Assembly (NCBI GenBank): GCA_003244245.1
Contig: QHBY01000571.1
Coordinates: 1 to 59,538, forward strand
Length of the DNA: 59,538 bases
DNA from: Pseudonocardiales bacterium
GTDB taxonomy: Bacteria; Actinomycetota; Actinomycetes; Mycobacteriales; Pseudonocardiaceae
Reading direction: 5' to 3'
The notes under the pieces: model-generated
What the model was told of the DNA's origin: nothing
Databases searched by the model: none
The model's input: the letters and a program-made list of their open reading frames with translations, nothing else
Shown: positions 17,260 to 25,877 of the stretch, in pieces
How the letters are laid out: each line of letters begins with the position of its first letter
Numbering within the stretch: position 1 is the first letter of the stretch
Program-made: the position numbers and the translations under genes

Positions 17260-17476
17260 GGGTCATTGCCATGATCACGTCGGTGCTGAGTTCCACATCG
17301 CCCTTGCCCTGCAGCGCTTCTACCACGCGCTGTCCTCGCGTTCGTGGCTCCCCGGCCGGCACGATGTGCGCGATGACGCCCTGCACGACGACATTCACCT
17401 CGTCCCCAGGCTTCAGGCCGAGTTCTCGCCGGACCTGCTGGGGGATGGTGATCTGGCCCTTGCTGGTGATCCGCAT
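17249..17476 (-). CDS. vapB: VapB antitoxin, AbrB/MazE-type
   Basis: A 75-residue protein beginning MRITSKGQITIPQQVRRELG, then KPGDEVNVVVQG: a swapped-hairpin DNA-binding domain. The C-terminal half would bind the toxin. The antitoxin is intact although its toxin is dead, so it may persist as a lone regulator or be on its way out. Confidence 0.85.
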   Translation of the reverse strand: MRITSKGQITIPQQVRRELGLKPGDEVNVVVQGVIAHIVPAGEPRTRGQRVVEALQGKGDVELSTDVIMAMTRGS

Positions 17477-17520
17477 GAGGTAAGAGTACTTCTGGGTATT
17501 ACTTCATTATTGCGGAGCGA

Positions 17521-17951
17521 TCAGCCGTCGGCCTGGCCCATCTGGTCGAGCAGGGCGGCGTCCCAGCGGCCCCCGCACCACACTCGGTCGTGGCGATCCG
17601 GTCGCGGGCTCGATCGACCGTCAGCACGTGTACGTGGTGCGCGGCGTGCGGTGTCCCGTCCTCGGTCCAGCACAGGGTGTACTCGACGACCTCGCCGTCC
17701 GCGGTGGGCGTCCGGCGCAGCTCGCTGAACCGTCCGCGATGGGCGAACCAGCGCCCGTACTCGGTGCAGATTGAGGCCGCGCCGTCGATAGTGAACCGCC
17801 AGTTCGGCACCGTGGCGTCGAGGTGGGCGTCGTCGCGATACAGCTCGGCAGTCGGGTTGCCGGTGCGGATCGCGGCCAGCAGTCGGTCGACGACGCTGCC
17901 GGCGTCCGGAACCGAGGTGGCCGCGGCGGTGGTGATGTCGGTATTAATCAT
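17521..17951 (-). pseudogene. SnoaL/NTF2-like protein with 3' frameshift
   Basis: About 143 codons from ATG 17951. The sequence (VVDRLLAAIRTGNPTAELYR, DDAHLDATVPNWRFTIDG, VEYTLCWTEDG) has the NTF2-like pattern of small ligand-binding or steroid-isomerase-fold proteins. At about 17,578 a GG has become G. The repaired frame ends TEVWCGGRWDAALLDQMGQADG at 17521, a better C-terminus than the unshifted frame, which runs on to 17499. It could still be made with an altered tail. Confidence 0.65.
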
Positions 17952-18064
17952 GCCGAGGAGCCTGGCGGGCAACGCCTGCAGCCGGCCTGCCACCGCGCTG
18001 CAGCGATCCTGCAGGCCGGTGCGGCACTGTGGTCACCGTTATCCCCAGATCCGAGGAGATCACC

Positions 18065-19114
18065 ATGACCACCCAGATCGCGCCGGTGCCGCGGGTGGCG
18101 CCGTCGATCGCCGCGCTGACAGCCGGTGCCACCGATCGTGAGCGGGTGGCACCGGTCGACGCCCGGTCGGGCTCGCGTTTCGAACGTTTGATCATCGACG
18201 GTCAGCGGCACTTCCTCAAGGTTCTCGGTTACCGCACCGACTGGATCATGCGGGTGACCGGGGACCGGGACCAGCGCACGTTCCGGATCTGGCAGGCCGG
18301 GCTGCTGCACCAGTTCCCGGTCGAGATCGACCACACCGTTGTGGCGATGGCCCGCGACGGCGCGGGGCGCGACGCCGAGCTGGGCATCCTGATGCGCGAC
18401 GTCGGCGACCGGCTCGTTCCACCCGGCGGCACCCCGATCACCGCGGACACCCACGCCCGGTTCGTCGACCACCTCGCTGCGTTGTGCGTGGGGTTTCGCG
18501 GCTGGCGAGACGACCTCGGGCTGACCACGATGACCGACCGAATCCGGTTCTTCGCGCCGGACACCATCGCCGGCGAGCTGGCCGGCCCGGCTCCCGACAT
18601 CGTGTTGCGGCTGGCCGATCAGGGCTGGACCCGGCTGCGCGAGCTGGCCCCGGAGCTGGCCGCGCTCACCGCCGCCGTGCAGCAGCGTCCCGGGCCGCTC
18701 ACCACGGCGCTTGCCGGCACCCCGGTCAGCTTCCTGCACGGTGACTGGAAGCTGGGCAACCTCGGCGAGCATCCGGACGGGCGGACCATCCTGGTGGACT
18801 GCGCCTACCCCGGTTCGGGTCCGCCGTGCTGGGATCTGATGTGGTACGTGGCGCTCAACCGGGCCCGGCTGCCGGTCGAGAAGGCCGAGGTGATCGCCCA
18901 GTCCCGGACGGCGCTGGCCCGGCGAGGCTGGAACAGCGATGGCTGGTTCGACCGCCAGCTCGCGCTGTGCCAGCTCGCGATGATCAGCGCGTTCGGTTGG
19001 GAAAAGGCGCTGGGCGCCGGGGACCCCGCCGGCGATGCGGAGCTGGAATGGTGGCAGCAGCGGGCGCTGGCCACGGCCAACGGACTGGACGAGACCGCAC
19101 CGGGATGGCGGTGA
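18065..19114 (+). CDS. APH-like phosphotransferase family protein
   Basis: A 349-residue protein. The kinase-like catalytic loop is seen as SFLHGDWKLGNLGEHPDGRT followed by ILVDCAYPGSGPPCWDLMWY: Brenner-type HGDxxxxN and the Mg-binding D. The N-terminal Lys region (ERLIIDGQRHFLKVLGYRTD) fits the ATP-binding lobe. Relatives phosphorylate aminoglycosides, choline or other small molecules; the substrate is unknown. GAGGAG is well placed before ATG 18065. The next gene begins 5 nt after its stop, so they form an operon. Confidence 0.82.
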   Translation: MTTQIAPVPRVAPSIAALTAGATDRERVAPVDARSGSRFERLIIDGQRHFLKVLGYRTDWIMRVTGDRDQRTFRIWQAGLLHQFPVEIDHTVVAMARDGAGRDAELGILMRDVGDRLVPPGGTPITADTHARFVDHLAALCVGFRGWRDDLGLTTMTDRIRFFAPDTIAGELAGPAPDIVLRLADQGWTRLRELAPELAALTAAVQQRPGPLTTALAGTPVSFLHGDWKLGNLGEHPDGRTILVDCAYPGSGPPCWDLMWYVALNRARLPVEKAEVIAQSRTALARRGWNSDGWFDRQLALCQLAMISAFGWEKALGAGDPAGDAELEWWQQRALATANGLDETAPGWR

Positions 19115-19118
19115 CCCG

Positions 19119-19893
19119 ATGACCGGCTATCCCGCGACCGACAGGTACGCGGGCGCGGCGCACGGCTGGGCCACCGGCGCACGCCGGGTGTACCAACCGC
19201 TGGCCGCCGAGCTCGTCAGCCGCACCCCGCACTCATTGCGCGGCCGGCTGGTGCTCGACGTCGGTGCCGGCACCGGGCTGGGCAGCACCGAGCTGGTGAA
19301 GGCCGGTGCTCGCCCGGTTGCGGTGGATCGCTCGCCGGACATGCTGGCTTGGGAACGGTCCAGCCGACCGTTAGCGGTGGTCGGCGACATCGCCCGGCTG
19401 CCGCTGCGCGACGGCGCGGTCGACGACGTGCTGGCCGCCTTCGTGCTCAACCACCTCGACGACCCGGCGGCTGGCTTGGCCGAGCTGGCTCGCGTCACCC
19501 GGCCCGGCGGGGCGCTGCTGGCCAGCGTGTACTCCAACACCAACCGCAGCGTAGTGCGTGACCGTGTGGACGCGACGGCCATGACCCACGGGTTCGCCTT
19601 CCCCGGACTGGTACCTCGCGCTGAAGGCGAACGTGACCCCGCTGCTCGGCAGCGCGCCCGCCATGGCGCGCACCGCCGGCGATGCCGGTTGGCTGGTGCG
19701 CGACGTCGCCGAGCGCCCGGTGAACGTCGGCGTGCGGACAGCTGCGGATCTGGTCGACTACCGGTTCGGGCAAGCGCAGTACGCCGGCTGGCTGGCCGGG
19801 CTGGCGGCGCCCGCCGCCGCGCGGTGCGGCATGCTGCAATCGACGCGGTTACCCCCGTCATGGAGCCGTACCAGCCGATCGTTGTGCTCCTAA
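19119..19893 (+). pseudogene. class I SAM-dependent methyltransferase, two frameshifts
   Basis: The N-terminal half is clear: LVLDVGAGTGLGSTELVKAG (SAM-binding motif I), VDRSPDML, VVGDIARLPLRDGAVDDVLA and VLNHLDDPAAGLAELARVTR. At about 19,605 an extra G shifts the frame; the next frame gives WYLALKANVTPLLGSAPAMA and DVAERPVNVGVRTAADLVDY. A second shift at about 19,825 restores RAVRHAAIDAVTPVMEPYQP near the end. Co-transcribed with the phosphotransferase. Target unknown. Confidence 0.78.
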
Positions 19894-20850
19894 TTAGCCA
19901 CCGGGATATCCCGGCATGCTGTCAGCGACCACCGCATCGCGTTGGCCCATCGGCCGCGGCTCTCCGACGGTGGTGTCGCGGCCGGTCTGGTATTCGGCCT
20001 GGGCGTTGATCTCGGCTCCGAGCAGGACGATGTAGCTGGTCAGGAAGAACCACAGCAGCAGCACGATCACGCCGGCTAACGCGCCGTAGCTCTTGTTGTA
20101 GTTGCCGAAGTAGTTGACGTAGAGGCTGAACCCCACGCTGCCGAGCAACCACAGCACCGCTGCCATCACGCTGCCCACGCTCACCCAGCGGAACTTCGGT
20201 GGATTCCGGTCCGGCGCCACCCGGTACAGCACCGCCAGCCCGACAATGATCAGAGCAACGAGTAACCCCCATCGCAGCACTTGAGCGAGCACCGTGCCGA
20301 GTGGTCCCAGCGGCACCGCCTGCAACACCACCGGCACGACCGCGATCAGCGCCAGGGTTAGCACCAGGAACACGACCGTACCCAGGGTCAGCAGCAGCGC
20401 GATCCCGCGGAGTTTCACAAAGCCCCGCGTCTCTTTCTCCTCGTAGGCGATATTCACCGCCGTCATGACGTTCGACGTCCCACTCGACGCGCTCCACAGC
20501 GCCACCAGCAGCGAGACCGCCAGGCCGATGGTCAGTGCACCACCACTGCTCTGGGTGATGGCTTTCAGCTGTTCGGAGATCAGTTGCTGGGAGGCCGGCG
20601 GTAGTCCTGCGGTGAAACTTTGCACCTGCTGGGTGATCTGCTCGGGGTCGGCAATCAGGCCGACCAAGGTCACCAGCGCGATCAACGCTGGGAATAAGGC
20701 GAGGAATCCGAAAAAGGCCACCCCCGCAGCCAGCAGCGAAACGTTGTCTTCCTGGCTCGAGTGCCACGCGCGGCTGAGCACCTGCCGCCATCCCCGCACC
20801 GGAATCTGCGTCGGCGAGTCCGCCCGGCTGCCCACGTCGCTATCAGTCAC
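19894..20850 (-). CDS. YihY/BrkB-family inner membrane protein
   Basis: About 318 residues with six hydrophobic segments. Typical features are DNVSLLAAGVAFFGFLALFP near the N-terminus, the mid-protein LWSASSGTSNVMTAVNIAYE and YKSYG-like NYNKSYGALAGVIVLLLWFF. Family members are misnamed RNase BN; their role is unknown. A GTG at 20850 (VTDSDVGSRAD) is preferred to an upstream start at 20883. It is divergent from the topoisomerase gene. Confidence 0.85.
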   Translation of the reverse strand: MTDSDVGSRADSPTQIPVRGWRQVLSRAWHSSQEDNVSLLAAGVAFFGFLALFPALIALVTLVGLIADPEQITQQVQSFTAGLPPASQQLISEQLKAITQSSGGALTIGLAVSLLVALWSASSGTSNVMTAVNIAYEEKETRGFVKLRGIALLLTLGTVVFLVLTLALIAVVPVVLQAVPLGPLGTVLAQVLRWGLLVALIIVGLAVLYRVAPDRNPPKFRWVSVGSVMAAVLWLLGSVGFSLYVNYFGNYNKSYGALAGVIVLLLWFFLTSYIVLLGAEINAQAEYQTGRDTTVGEPRPMGQRDAVVADSMPGYPGG

Positions 20851-20935
20851 GGCACAGATCTTCCCCGAGACGACACACTTCATGCAGCAAACGGGGTACT
20901 TCGTTTGGGTCCGACGAACCAGCGAGGAGGCTCTT

Positions 20936-21963
20936 GTGCGGCTGCGACGGGTCGAACCCAGCGGTCCCGGGTACTCCCGCCGGCGTCGTGGCCGGGGTTT
21001 CAGCTATCACGATGAGGACGGCGCTGCGATCACCGATCCGGCCACTGTGGCGCGGATCCGCGCTCTGGCGGTGCCCCCTGCCTGGCGCGATGTGTGGATC
21101 TGCGCGCTACCCGGCGGGCACATCCAAGCGGTCGGCACCGATGACGCCGGGCGGCGCCAGTACCGCTACCACGACGAGTGGCGACGCCGCCGCGACGTGG
21201 CCAAGCACGACCGGGTACTGCGGTTGGGCCGGCGGCTCCCCACGGTGCGGGCGCGGATCCGCGAGCAGCTCGACGGGCGAGGGCTCAGCTGCGATCGGGT
21301 GCTGGCCGCGGCGCTGCGGATGCTGGACATCGGTGCGTTCCGGATCGGCGGCGATGAGTATGCGCCCGGGTCCGACGCGGACGAGGGCAGCTTCGGCCTG
21401 GCTACGGTGCGCCGTGAGCACGTGCGGCTGCGGCGCGACACCATCGAGCTGCGGTACCCGGCCAAGGGCGGCATCGATCAGGCGATCACCTTGCACGACC
21501 CGGCCCTGCACGCGGTCGTGCGCGCCCTGCTTCGGCGCCGTGGCGGCGGGGAGGATCTGCTTGCCTACCGGACCAAGCAGGGCTGGCACGACGTCTGGCC
21601 GCGGACGTCAACGCCCGGCTCAAGGAGCTGGCCGGTACCGAGTTCAGCGCCAAGGATCTGCGCACCTGGAACGCGACGTTGCTCGCCGCGGTCGCCCTCG
21701 CCGAAGGCGCCGCTCGAGGTGTGCCCACCTCCCAGCGCAACCGCGCTCGGGCGATCAACGCCGCGCTGGACGCGGTCGCTGAGCATCTGGGCAACACCCG
21801 GGCGGTGGCGCGAGCGTCCTACGTGGATCCGCGGGTGCTGGCGCACTACGTCGAGGGCCGGACCATCCTGGCCGCGGTACGCCGCGCCGGAACCTTCGAC
21901 CTCCTCGACGAGCAAATCCGCACCTGCCTGGAACGAGCCCTGCTTCGCCTCCTGCGCACCTAA
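20936..21963 (+). pseudogene. DNA topoisomerase IB, one-base frameshift
   Basis: GAGGAGG precedes GTG 20936. The N-terminal part (GRGFSYHDEDGAAITDPATV, VPPAWRDVWICALPGGHIQA, RRQYRYHDEWRRRRDVAKHD) is the bacterial topoisomerase IB signature. It is followed by ALRMLDIGAFRIGGDEYAPG and the catalytic core. At about 21,595 the frame breaks (GWHDVW to DVNARLKELAGTEFSAKDLR). The remainder includes the region with the active-site Tyr (RASYVDPRVLAHY) and a normal end. One base repair gives about 342 residues, full length. Confidence 0.85.
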
Positions 21964-22004
21964 CCGTTTCCTGCGCTCTGGTCTTCGCCGAACAGCAGGG
22001 TTGA

Positions 22005-23189
22005 TCAGGGTTGGAGCAGGATCTTGACGGCTCCGTCGGTCTTCTTCTGGAACATCTCGTAGGCCTGCGGGGCCTGGTCCAACGGCAGGGTGTGGGTGGC
22101 GAAGCCGTCCACACCGAGGGGGTCGCCGTCGGTGAGCAACGGCAGGATGTCGGGCACCCACCGCCTGACGTTGGCCTGTCCCATCCGCAGCTGGATCTGC
22201 TTGTCGAAGATCGTCAGCATCGGAAGTGGGTCGGCCATGCCGCCGTAGACGCCGATCACCGAGATCGTGCCACCCCGGCGCACGATGTCGATCGCCAGGT
22301 AGAAGGCGTTGAGCCGGTCGACGCCGGCGTGCTGCATCAGCGGCGCCGCTACCGCAGCGGGGAGCAGGCCGGCCATCTGCTGGGCGAGCTTCGCGCTGGG
22401 TGACCCGTGCGCCTCCATCCCGACGGCATCGATCACCGCGTCCGGCCCGCGGCCGCCGGTCATCCCGCGGATCACCTCGGCGAGGTCATTCTGGTGATCG
22501 CGCAGGTCGAGGGCATCGACGCCGTGCAGCCGGGCTCGCGCGAGGCGCTCGGGCACCAGGTCGACGCCGATCACCTGCTGAGCACCCCGATGCCGGGCGA
22601 TCCGGGCGGACATGTCACCGATCGGCCCGAGACCGAGCACCACCACGCTGCCGTCATTCGGGATCCCGGCGTACTCGACCGCTTGCCACGCGGTGGGCAG
22701 CACGTCGGAGAGATAGACGAATCGCTCGTCGGGTAGGCCCTCGGGCACCGGGATCGGCAGCGTGTTGCCGAACGGAACCCGCAGGTACTCGGCCTGCCCA
22801 CCCGGCACCTGCCCGTAGAGCTTGGTGAAGCCGAACAGGGCTGCCCCCATTCCCTGGTCCCGGACCTGGGTCGTTTCGCACTGTGAATGCAGCCCTTGAT
22901 TGCACATGAAGCATGTTCCGCAGGAGATGTTGAACGGGATCACCACGCGTTGGCCGGGATGGATCGCGGTGACGCCGGGGCCGACCTCCTCCACGATCCC
23001 CATCGGTTCGTGACCGAGAATGTCGCCCTCGCTCAGAAACGGGCCGAGCACCTCGTAAAGGTGCAGGTCGGATCCACAGATGCCGGTCGTCGTGATGCGC
23101 ACGATCGAGTCCGTCGGGTCCTCGATCTTCGGGTCAGGCACCGTGTCGATGCGGACGTCGCGCTTGCCGTGCCATGTCACTGCCTTCAT
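22005..23189 (-). CDS. zinc-dependent alcohol dehydrogenase, formaldehyde-dehydrogenase-like
   Basis: A 394-residue MDR-superfamily enzyme. Catalytic zinc ligands lie in GICGSDLHLYEV and GHEPMG; the structural zinc cysteines in NISCGTCFMCNQGLHSQC. The NAD-binding Rossmann motif is VVVLGLGPIGDMSARIARHRG. The long insert (LPTAWQAVEYAG, then LNAFYLAIDIVRRGGTISVI) is shared with glutathione-independent formaldehyde dehydrogenases. The substrate is probably a short aldehyde or alcohol. A perfect inverted repeat lies 31 bp upstream of the start. Confidence 0.88.
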   Translation of the reverse strand: MKAVTWHGKRDVRIDTVPDPKIEDPTDSIVRITTTGICGSDLHLYEVLGPFLSEGDILGHEPMGIVEEVGPGVTAIHPGQRVVIPFNISCGTCFMCNQGLHSQCETTQVRDQGMGAALFGFTKLYGQVPGGQAEYLRVPFGNTLPIPVPEGLPDERFVYLSDVLPTAWQAVEYAGIPNDGSVVVLGLGPIGDMSARIARHRGAQQVIGVDLVPERLARARLHGVDALDLRDHQNDLAEVIRGMTGGRGPDAVIDAVGMEAHGSPSAKLAQQMAGLLPAAVAAPLMQHAGVDRLNAFYLAIDIVRRGGTISVIGVYGGMADPLPMLTIFDKQIQLRMGQANVRRWVPDILPLLTDGDPLGVDGFATHTLPLDQAPQAYEMFQKKTDGAVKILLQP

Positions 23190-23219
23190 TGTGGCCTCCT
23201 GGCGCTGGCGGATCGGTTC

Positions 23220-23270
23220 GATCGGGCATACCCGCTGCGGAGCCCGGGTACTCGGCGGGTATGCCCGATC
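23220..23270. repeat. perfect 16-bp inverted repeat between adh and udg
   Basis: GATCGGGCATACCCGC at 23220-23235 and its exact complement at 23255-23270, with a 19-bp spacer that itself contains CCCGGG. The right arm covers the ATG of the uracil-DNA glycosylase remnant, and the left arm lies 31 bp upstream of the adh start. It is either an operator for the divergent genes or a hairpin in both transcripts. Confidence 0.75.
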
Positions 23271-23625
23271 TGGCCGAGCTGCGTCGGGAAGCTGCGGGGT
23301 GCACGGCGTGTGAGCGCTACGCCGACGCGACGCAGACGGTTTTCGGTTCGGGGCCCCCCGTGCCGCGATGGTGCTGATTGGAGAGCAGCCCGGTGATCGG
23401 GAGGACGTAGCGGGTGAGCCGTTCGTCGGACCCGCCGGCCGGGTGCTAGACCGCGCGCTGGAGCGAGCCGGGGTGGCGCGCGGCCACGATCCATCCGTCC
23501 GCTGTGCTGCGCGGTCCCAAGGACCGCCAAGCCGAGATGTTCGACGACCTGGTCGCTGATCTGGCGCTGGCCGGGCGCGCCACCAACCCGGGTGCTAGTG
23601 CTTGCGCTGGCGAAGCGGAAGGATG
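23261..23625 (+). pseudogene. uracil-DNA glycosylase (family 4/UdgX-like), internal deletion
   Basis: The start MPDLAELRREAAGCTACERY and, after a one-base shift at about 23,355, AAMVLIGEQPGDREDVAGEP then FVGPAGRVLDRALERAGVA give motif I of family 4/UdgX glycosylases. The next recognisable piece is ATIHPSAVLRGPKDRQAEMF, the C-terminal motif, followed by DDLVADLALAGRA. About 90-100 residues between them, including the Fe-S cysteines and the middle of the fold, are gone. The 3' end overlaps the DUF6328 gene on the other strand. Confidence 0.8.
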
Positions 23626-24050
23626 AACCACAGCGCACCGAAACCGGCAACGGTCAGTGCGCAGGCCAGGATTGCGGGCCAATCGCCGAGTACCACATCG
23701 GCCAGCAAGAAGATGGCCGCGCTCATCGCCATAGCCAGGCTCCCCAACCCGACGATCGCGAACCCGTTGGACACCCGCAGGATCTCCGGGCGTTGCCGCT
23801 GCCGGAACAGCAGCCGGTGCCAGGCCACCGGCGCGGTCAACAGCGCCATCGCGATCAACGCGAAGGCCACCGCCACCAGGTGCGCGCCGTGCTGCACGTC
23901 GCTGGCCCGTCGATACGTGTCGGTGAAAACGATCGAGAGCAGGAAGCCGAACAGGATCTGCACGCCGGCCAGCGCCACCCGCAGCTCCTGGAGCAGGTCG
24001 TTGATGTTCCGCGCCAGCCGCTGCGGCTCGTCCTCGGGGGAACCCGACAT
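23595..24050 (-). CDS. DUF6328-like membrane protein
   Basis: A 151-residue protein starting MSGSPEDEPQRLARNINDLL. Four hydrophobic segments follow the amphipathic start (LRVALAGVQILFGFLLSIVF, then AHLVAVAFALIAMALLTAPV, and two more). The QELRVALAGVQILFGFLL signature is typical of this actinobacterial family of unknown function. The start at 24050 is favoured over upstream candidates because the conserved region begins there. Confidence 0.75.
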   Translation of the reverse strand: MSGSPEDEPQRLARNINDLLQELRVALAGVQILFGFLLSIVFTDTYRRASDVQHGAHLVAVAFALIAMALLTAPVAWHRLLFRQRQRPEILRVSNGFAIVGLGSLAMAMSAAIFLLADVVLGDWPAILACALTVAGFGALWFILPLRQRKH

Positions 24051-24207
24051 CCACCACCTCGCGAGAGCTGCCAGCACGGTCGAGTCATCATCACAGCCCA
24101 CTGAGGTAGCTCGCGACATCTGCTCACAGGTGACGGAAAGCACGGGTAAACAACCCTGATGCCGGGTATGTCGTTGAAACTACGGGCAAAGGGCCGAGGA
24201 GGAGTAA

Positions 24208-24624
24208 ATGACGATTCACGAGCAGGGACCGCCCAGTGGGGCTGACGCCTCGGTCGGGAAGCTGGTGGAGCAGCTATCCGCTCAGATCTCCGCGCTGGTG
24301 CGCGACGAGATGGCACTGGCTACGGCCGAGATGAAACGTAAGGGAGCCCAAGCAGGTATCGGTATCGGGATCGGCGGCGCTGGGGCGGTAGTGGCATTGC
24401 TGGGGCTCGGCGCGCTGGTCGCAGCGGCAATCCTCGGGCTGGCGATCGTGCTGGCCGCTTGGCTGGCAGCGCTGATCATCGGCGTTGTCCTGCTGGTGCT
24501 CGCCGGCGTGATCTCGGCAGCCGGGATCACGCGGGTGCGCAACTCGGCGCCGCCGGTGCCCGACAAGGCCGTGGCAAGCACCAAGCGGGACATCGAAACG
24601 GTGAAGGAGAGCATGCACCGATGA
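24208..24624 (+). CDS. phage-holin-superfamily membrane protein (DUF1469-like)
   Basis: A 138-residue protein. The N-terminal amphipathic part (VGKLVEQLSAQISALVRDEM, LATAEMKRKG) and two closely spaced hydrophobic helices fit the actinobacterial holin III / DUF1469 family of envelope-stress membrane proteins; it is not evidence of a phage. GAGGAG precedes the ATG. First gene of a three-gene operon with 4-nt overlaps. Confidence 0.85.
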   Translation: MTIHEQGPPSGADASVGKLVEQLSAQISALVRDEMALATAEMKRKGAQAGIGIGIGGAGAVVALLGLGALVAAAILGLAIVLAAWLAALIIGVVLLVLAGVISAAGITRVRNSAPPVPDKAVASTKRDIETVKESMHR

Positions 24625-25040
24625 CCAGCAGCGAGCAGCAACGGCTCGAAGAAGAGCGACTTCAGGCAGAGATCGTGGAGCTGCGCAGTGACCTGGGTGA
24701 GACCGTGGAGGCCCTGGTTCACAAGGCTGACTTGCCCGCACGCGCCAAGGAGCGCGGCAACGAATTGAAAGAGGAAGCCATCGAACGCGGAATCGAGCTG
24801 CAGGAGAAGGTGGTCGATCGGACCGTCGAGCTGGGCGGACGGGCGATCGAACGCGGCAACGAGTGGAAGGCTCAGGCCGTCGAGCGTGGCAGCGAGCTGC
24901 GCGACCGGGCCATTGATGCCGCTGAGCGGACTCGCGAGGCGGTCAGTCAGACGCCGGCGGACCGGTGGGTCAAGCTGGCAGCCGCCGGGGTCGCCCTGAT
25001 CACCGTGATGGTCATCGTGCGGCGGGTGCGCCGGTCATGA
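24621..25040 (+). CDS. DUF3618 protein
   Basis: A 139-residue protein. The N-terminal EIVELRSDLGETVEALVHKA is the DUF3618 core. A charged, repetitive helix follows in which KERGNELKEEAIERGIELQE-like units recur three to four times with an 8-11 residue period (ERGNE, ERGIE, ERGNE, ERGSE). It ends in one membrane anchor (LAAAGVALITVMVIVRRVRR). It probably lies along the membrane with its neighbours. Confidence 0.85.
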   Translation: MTSSEQQRLEEERLQAEIVELRSDLGETVEALVHKADLPARAKERGNELKEEAIERGIELQEKVVDRTVELGGRAIERGNEWKAQAVERGSELRDRAIDAAERTREAVSQTPADRWVKLAAAGVALITVMVIVRRVRRS

Positions 25041-25309
25041 CCTCCCGAAGCAAGATGACTTACGAGTTGTTGAGCCTGGTCAGTGGCGTCGTGGGCGGCG
25101 CGTTGGCCGGCGCTGTATTCACCCGTCTCTGGCGCTTCCTGTCCGGCGCGGATGAGGTACCCGAACCCACCGAACTAGATCGCCGGATCCGTGATGTGTT
25201 GGTTGTCGGAATGCAGCAAGGTGCGGTGTTCGGCCTCGTCAAAGCCGCCTTAAGCCGGGCAACTGCGCAAGGTTACCGGCAGTTGACCGGTCACGATTTC
25301 GAGCGCTGA
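25037..25309 (+). CDS. DUF4235 membrane protein
   Basis: A 90-residue protein overlapping the previous gene by 4 nt. Two hydrophobic segments (LLSLVSGVVGGALAGAVFTR and VVGMQQGAVFGLVKAALSRA) and the W-x-x-x-x-G spacing fit DUF4235. The holin-like, DUF3618 and DUF4235 order is a conserved actinobacterial envelope operon of unknown function. A strong terminator follows its stop. Confidence 0.85.
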   Translation: MTSRSKMTYELLSLVSGVVGGALAGAVFTRLWRFLSGADEVPEPTELDRRIRDVLVVGMQQGAVFGLVKAALSRATAQGYRQLTGHDFER

Positions 25310-25322
25310 GCCAGCACGGCAC

Positions 25323-25356
25323 AACGCCGCCCCGTCCATATGGACGGGGCGGCGTT
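25323..25356. terminator. perfect 34-bp palindromic terminator
   Basis: A fully self-complementary sequence (AACGCCGCCCCGTCCAT / ATGGACGGGGCGGCGTT) between the convergent genes ending at 25309 and 25369. The stem is 14-17 bp with a minimal loop. It can act in both directions, with TTTGTT following on the plus strand. Confidence 0.9.
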
Positions 25357-25368
25357 TGTTGGGACAGG

Positions 25369-25782
25369 TCAGCCGCCCTGGTTGCCCGGGAGCATGTCTG
25401 GGCTTTCCGAATCGATGTTCTTGGTAGCGCCACCTACTCCGACATCGGTCTGTTCCGCCTTCTTCGCAGCGGCCGACTTATTGAGCATCTGCTCGTTTCC
25501 CTGATTGACCATCGATTTTCCGACACCCAAGGGGCTCGCCGCAGTGGTGTCAGTCTCGTCGACACCTTCTCTCTCGGTCTTCGAAACGGTTCTGGGGCCG
25601 ACCTCTGATTTCCCCGGGCCGCCACGTTCCGCGACTAGCTCGTCCTGGCTCTTGCCGGTCGACTGGCGGTCGTCGTACGGAGGCTTCTCTATGTCGGCGC
25701 CAGGCTCCTGAGTGCCTCCCGAGTGGGTGTATGGTTCCTGCGGGTTGGATACCCCTGCCGGTCCCCCACGTTGCTCGCTCAT
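25369..25782 (-). CDS. hydrophilic, probably disordered protein
   Basis: A 137-residue protein from ATG 25782 (MSEQRGGPAGVSNPQEPYTH). It is rich in Gly, Glu, Asp, Lys, Ser and Thr, with no hydrophobic core or membrane segment. Patches such as SKTEREGVDETDTTAA and ATKNIDSESPDML suggest a flexible stress-type protein. No family recognised. Convergent with the DUF4235 gene across the terminator. Confidence 0.6.
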   Translation of the reverse strand: MSEQRGGPAGVSNPQEPYTHSGGTQEPGADIEKPPYDDRQSTGKSQDELVAERGGPGKSEVGPRTVSKTEREGVDETDTTAASPLGVGKSMVNQGNEQMLNKSAAAKKAEQTDVGVGGATKNIDSESPDMLPGNQGG

Positions 25783-25877
25783 GTGCTCCCTTCCATCGAC
25801 ATCGGCGACTTCCGAAGCCATCGGTCGACCTCGCCGCACCATTAAGGTCGGGTCGACCTGCATGCCTCACCCGAGGA

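Noticed and set aside
24208-24624. Prophage holin
   Set aside because: No phage structural, integrase or lysin genes lie nearby, and the DUF3618/DUF4235 neighbours show the common actinobacterial envelope operon.
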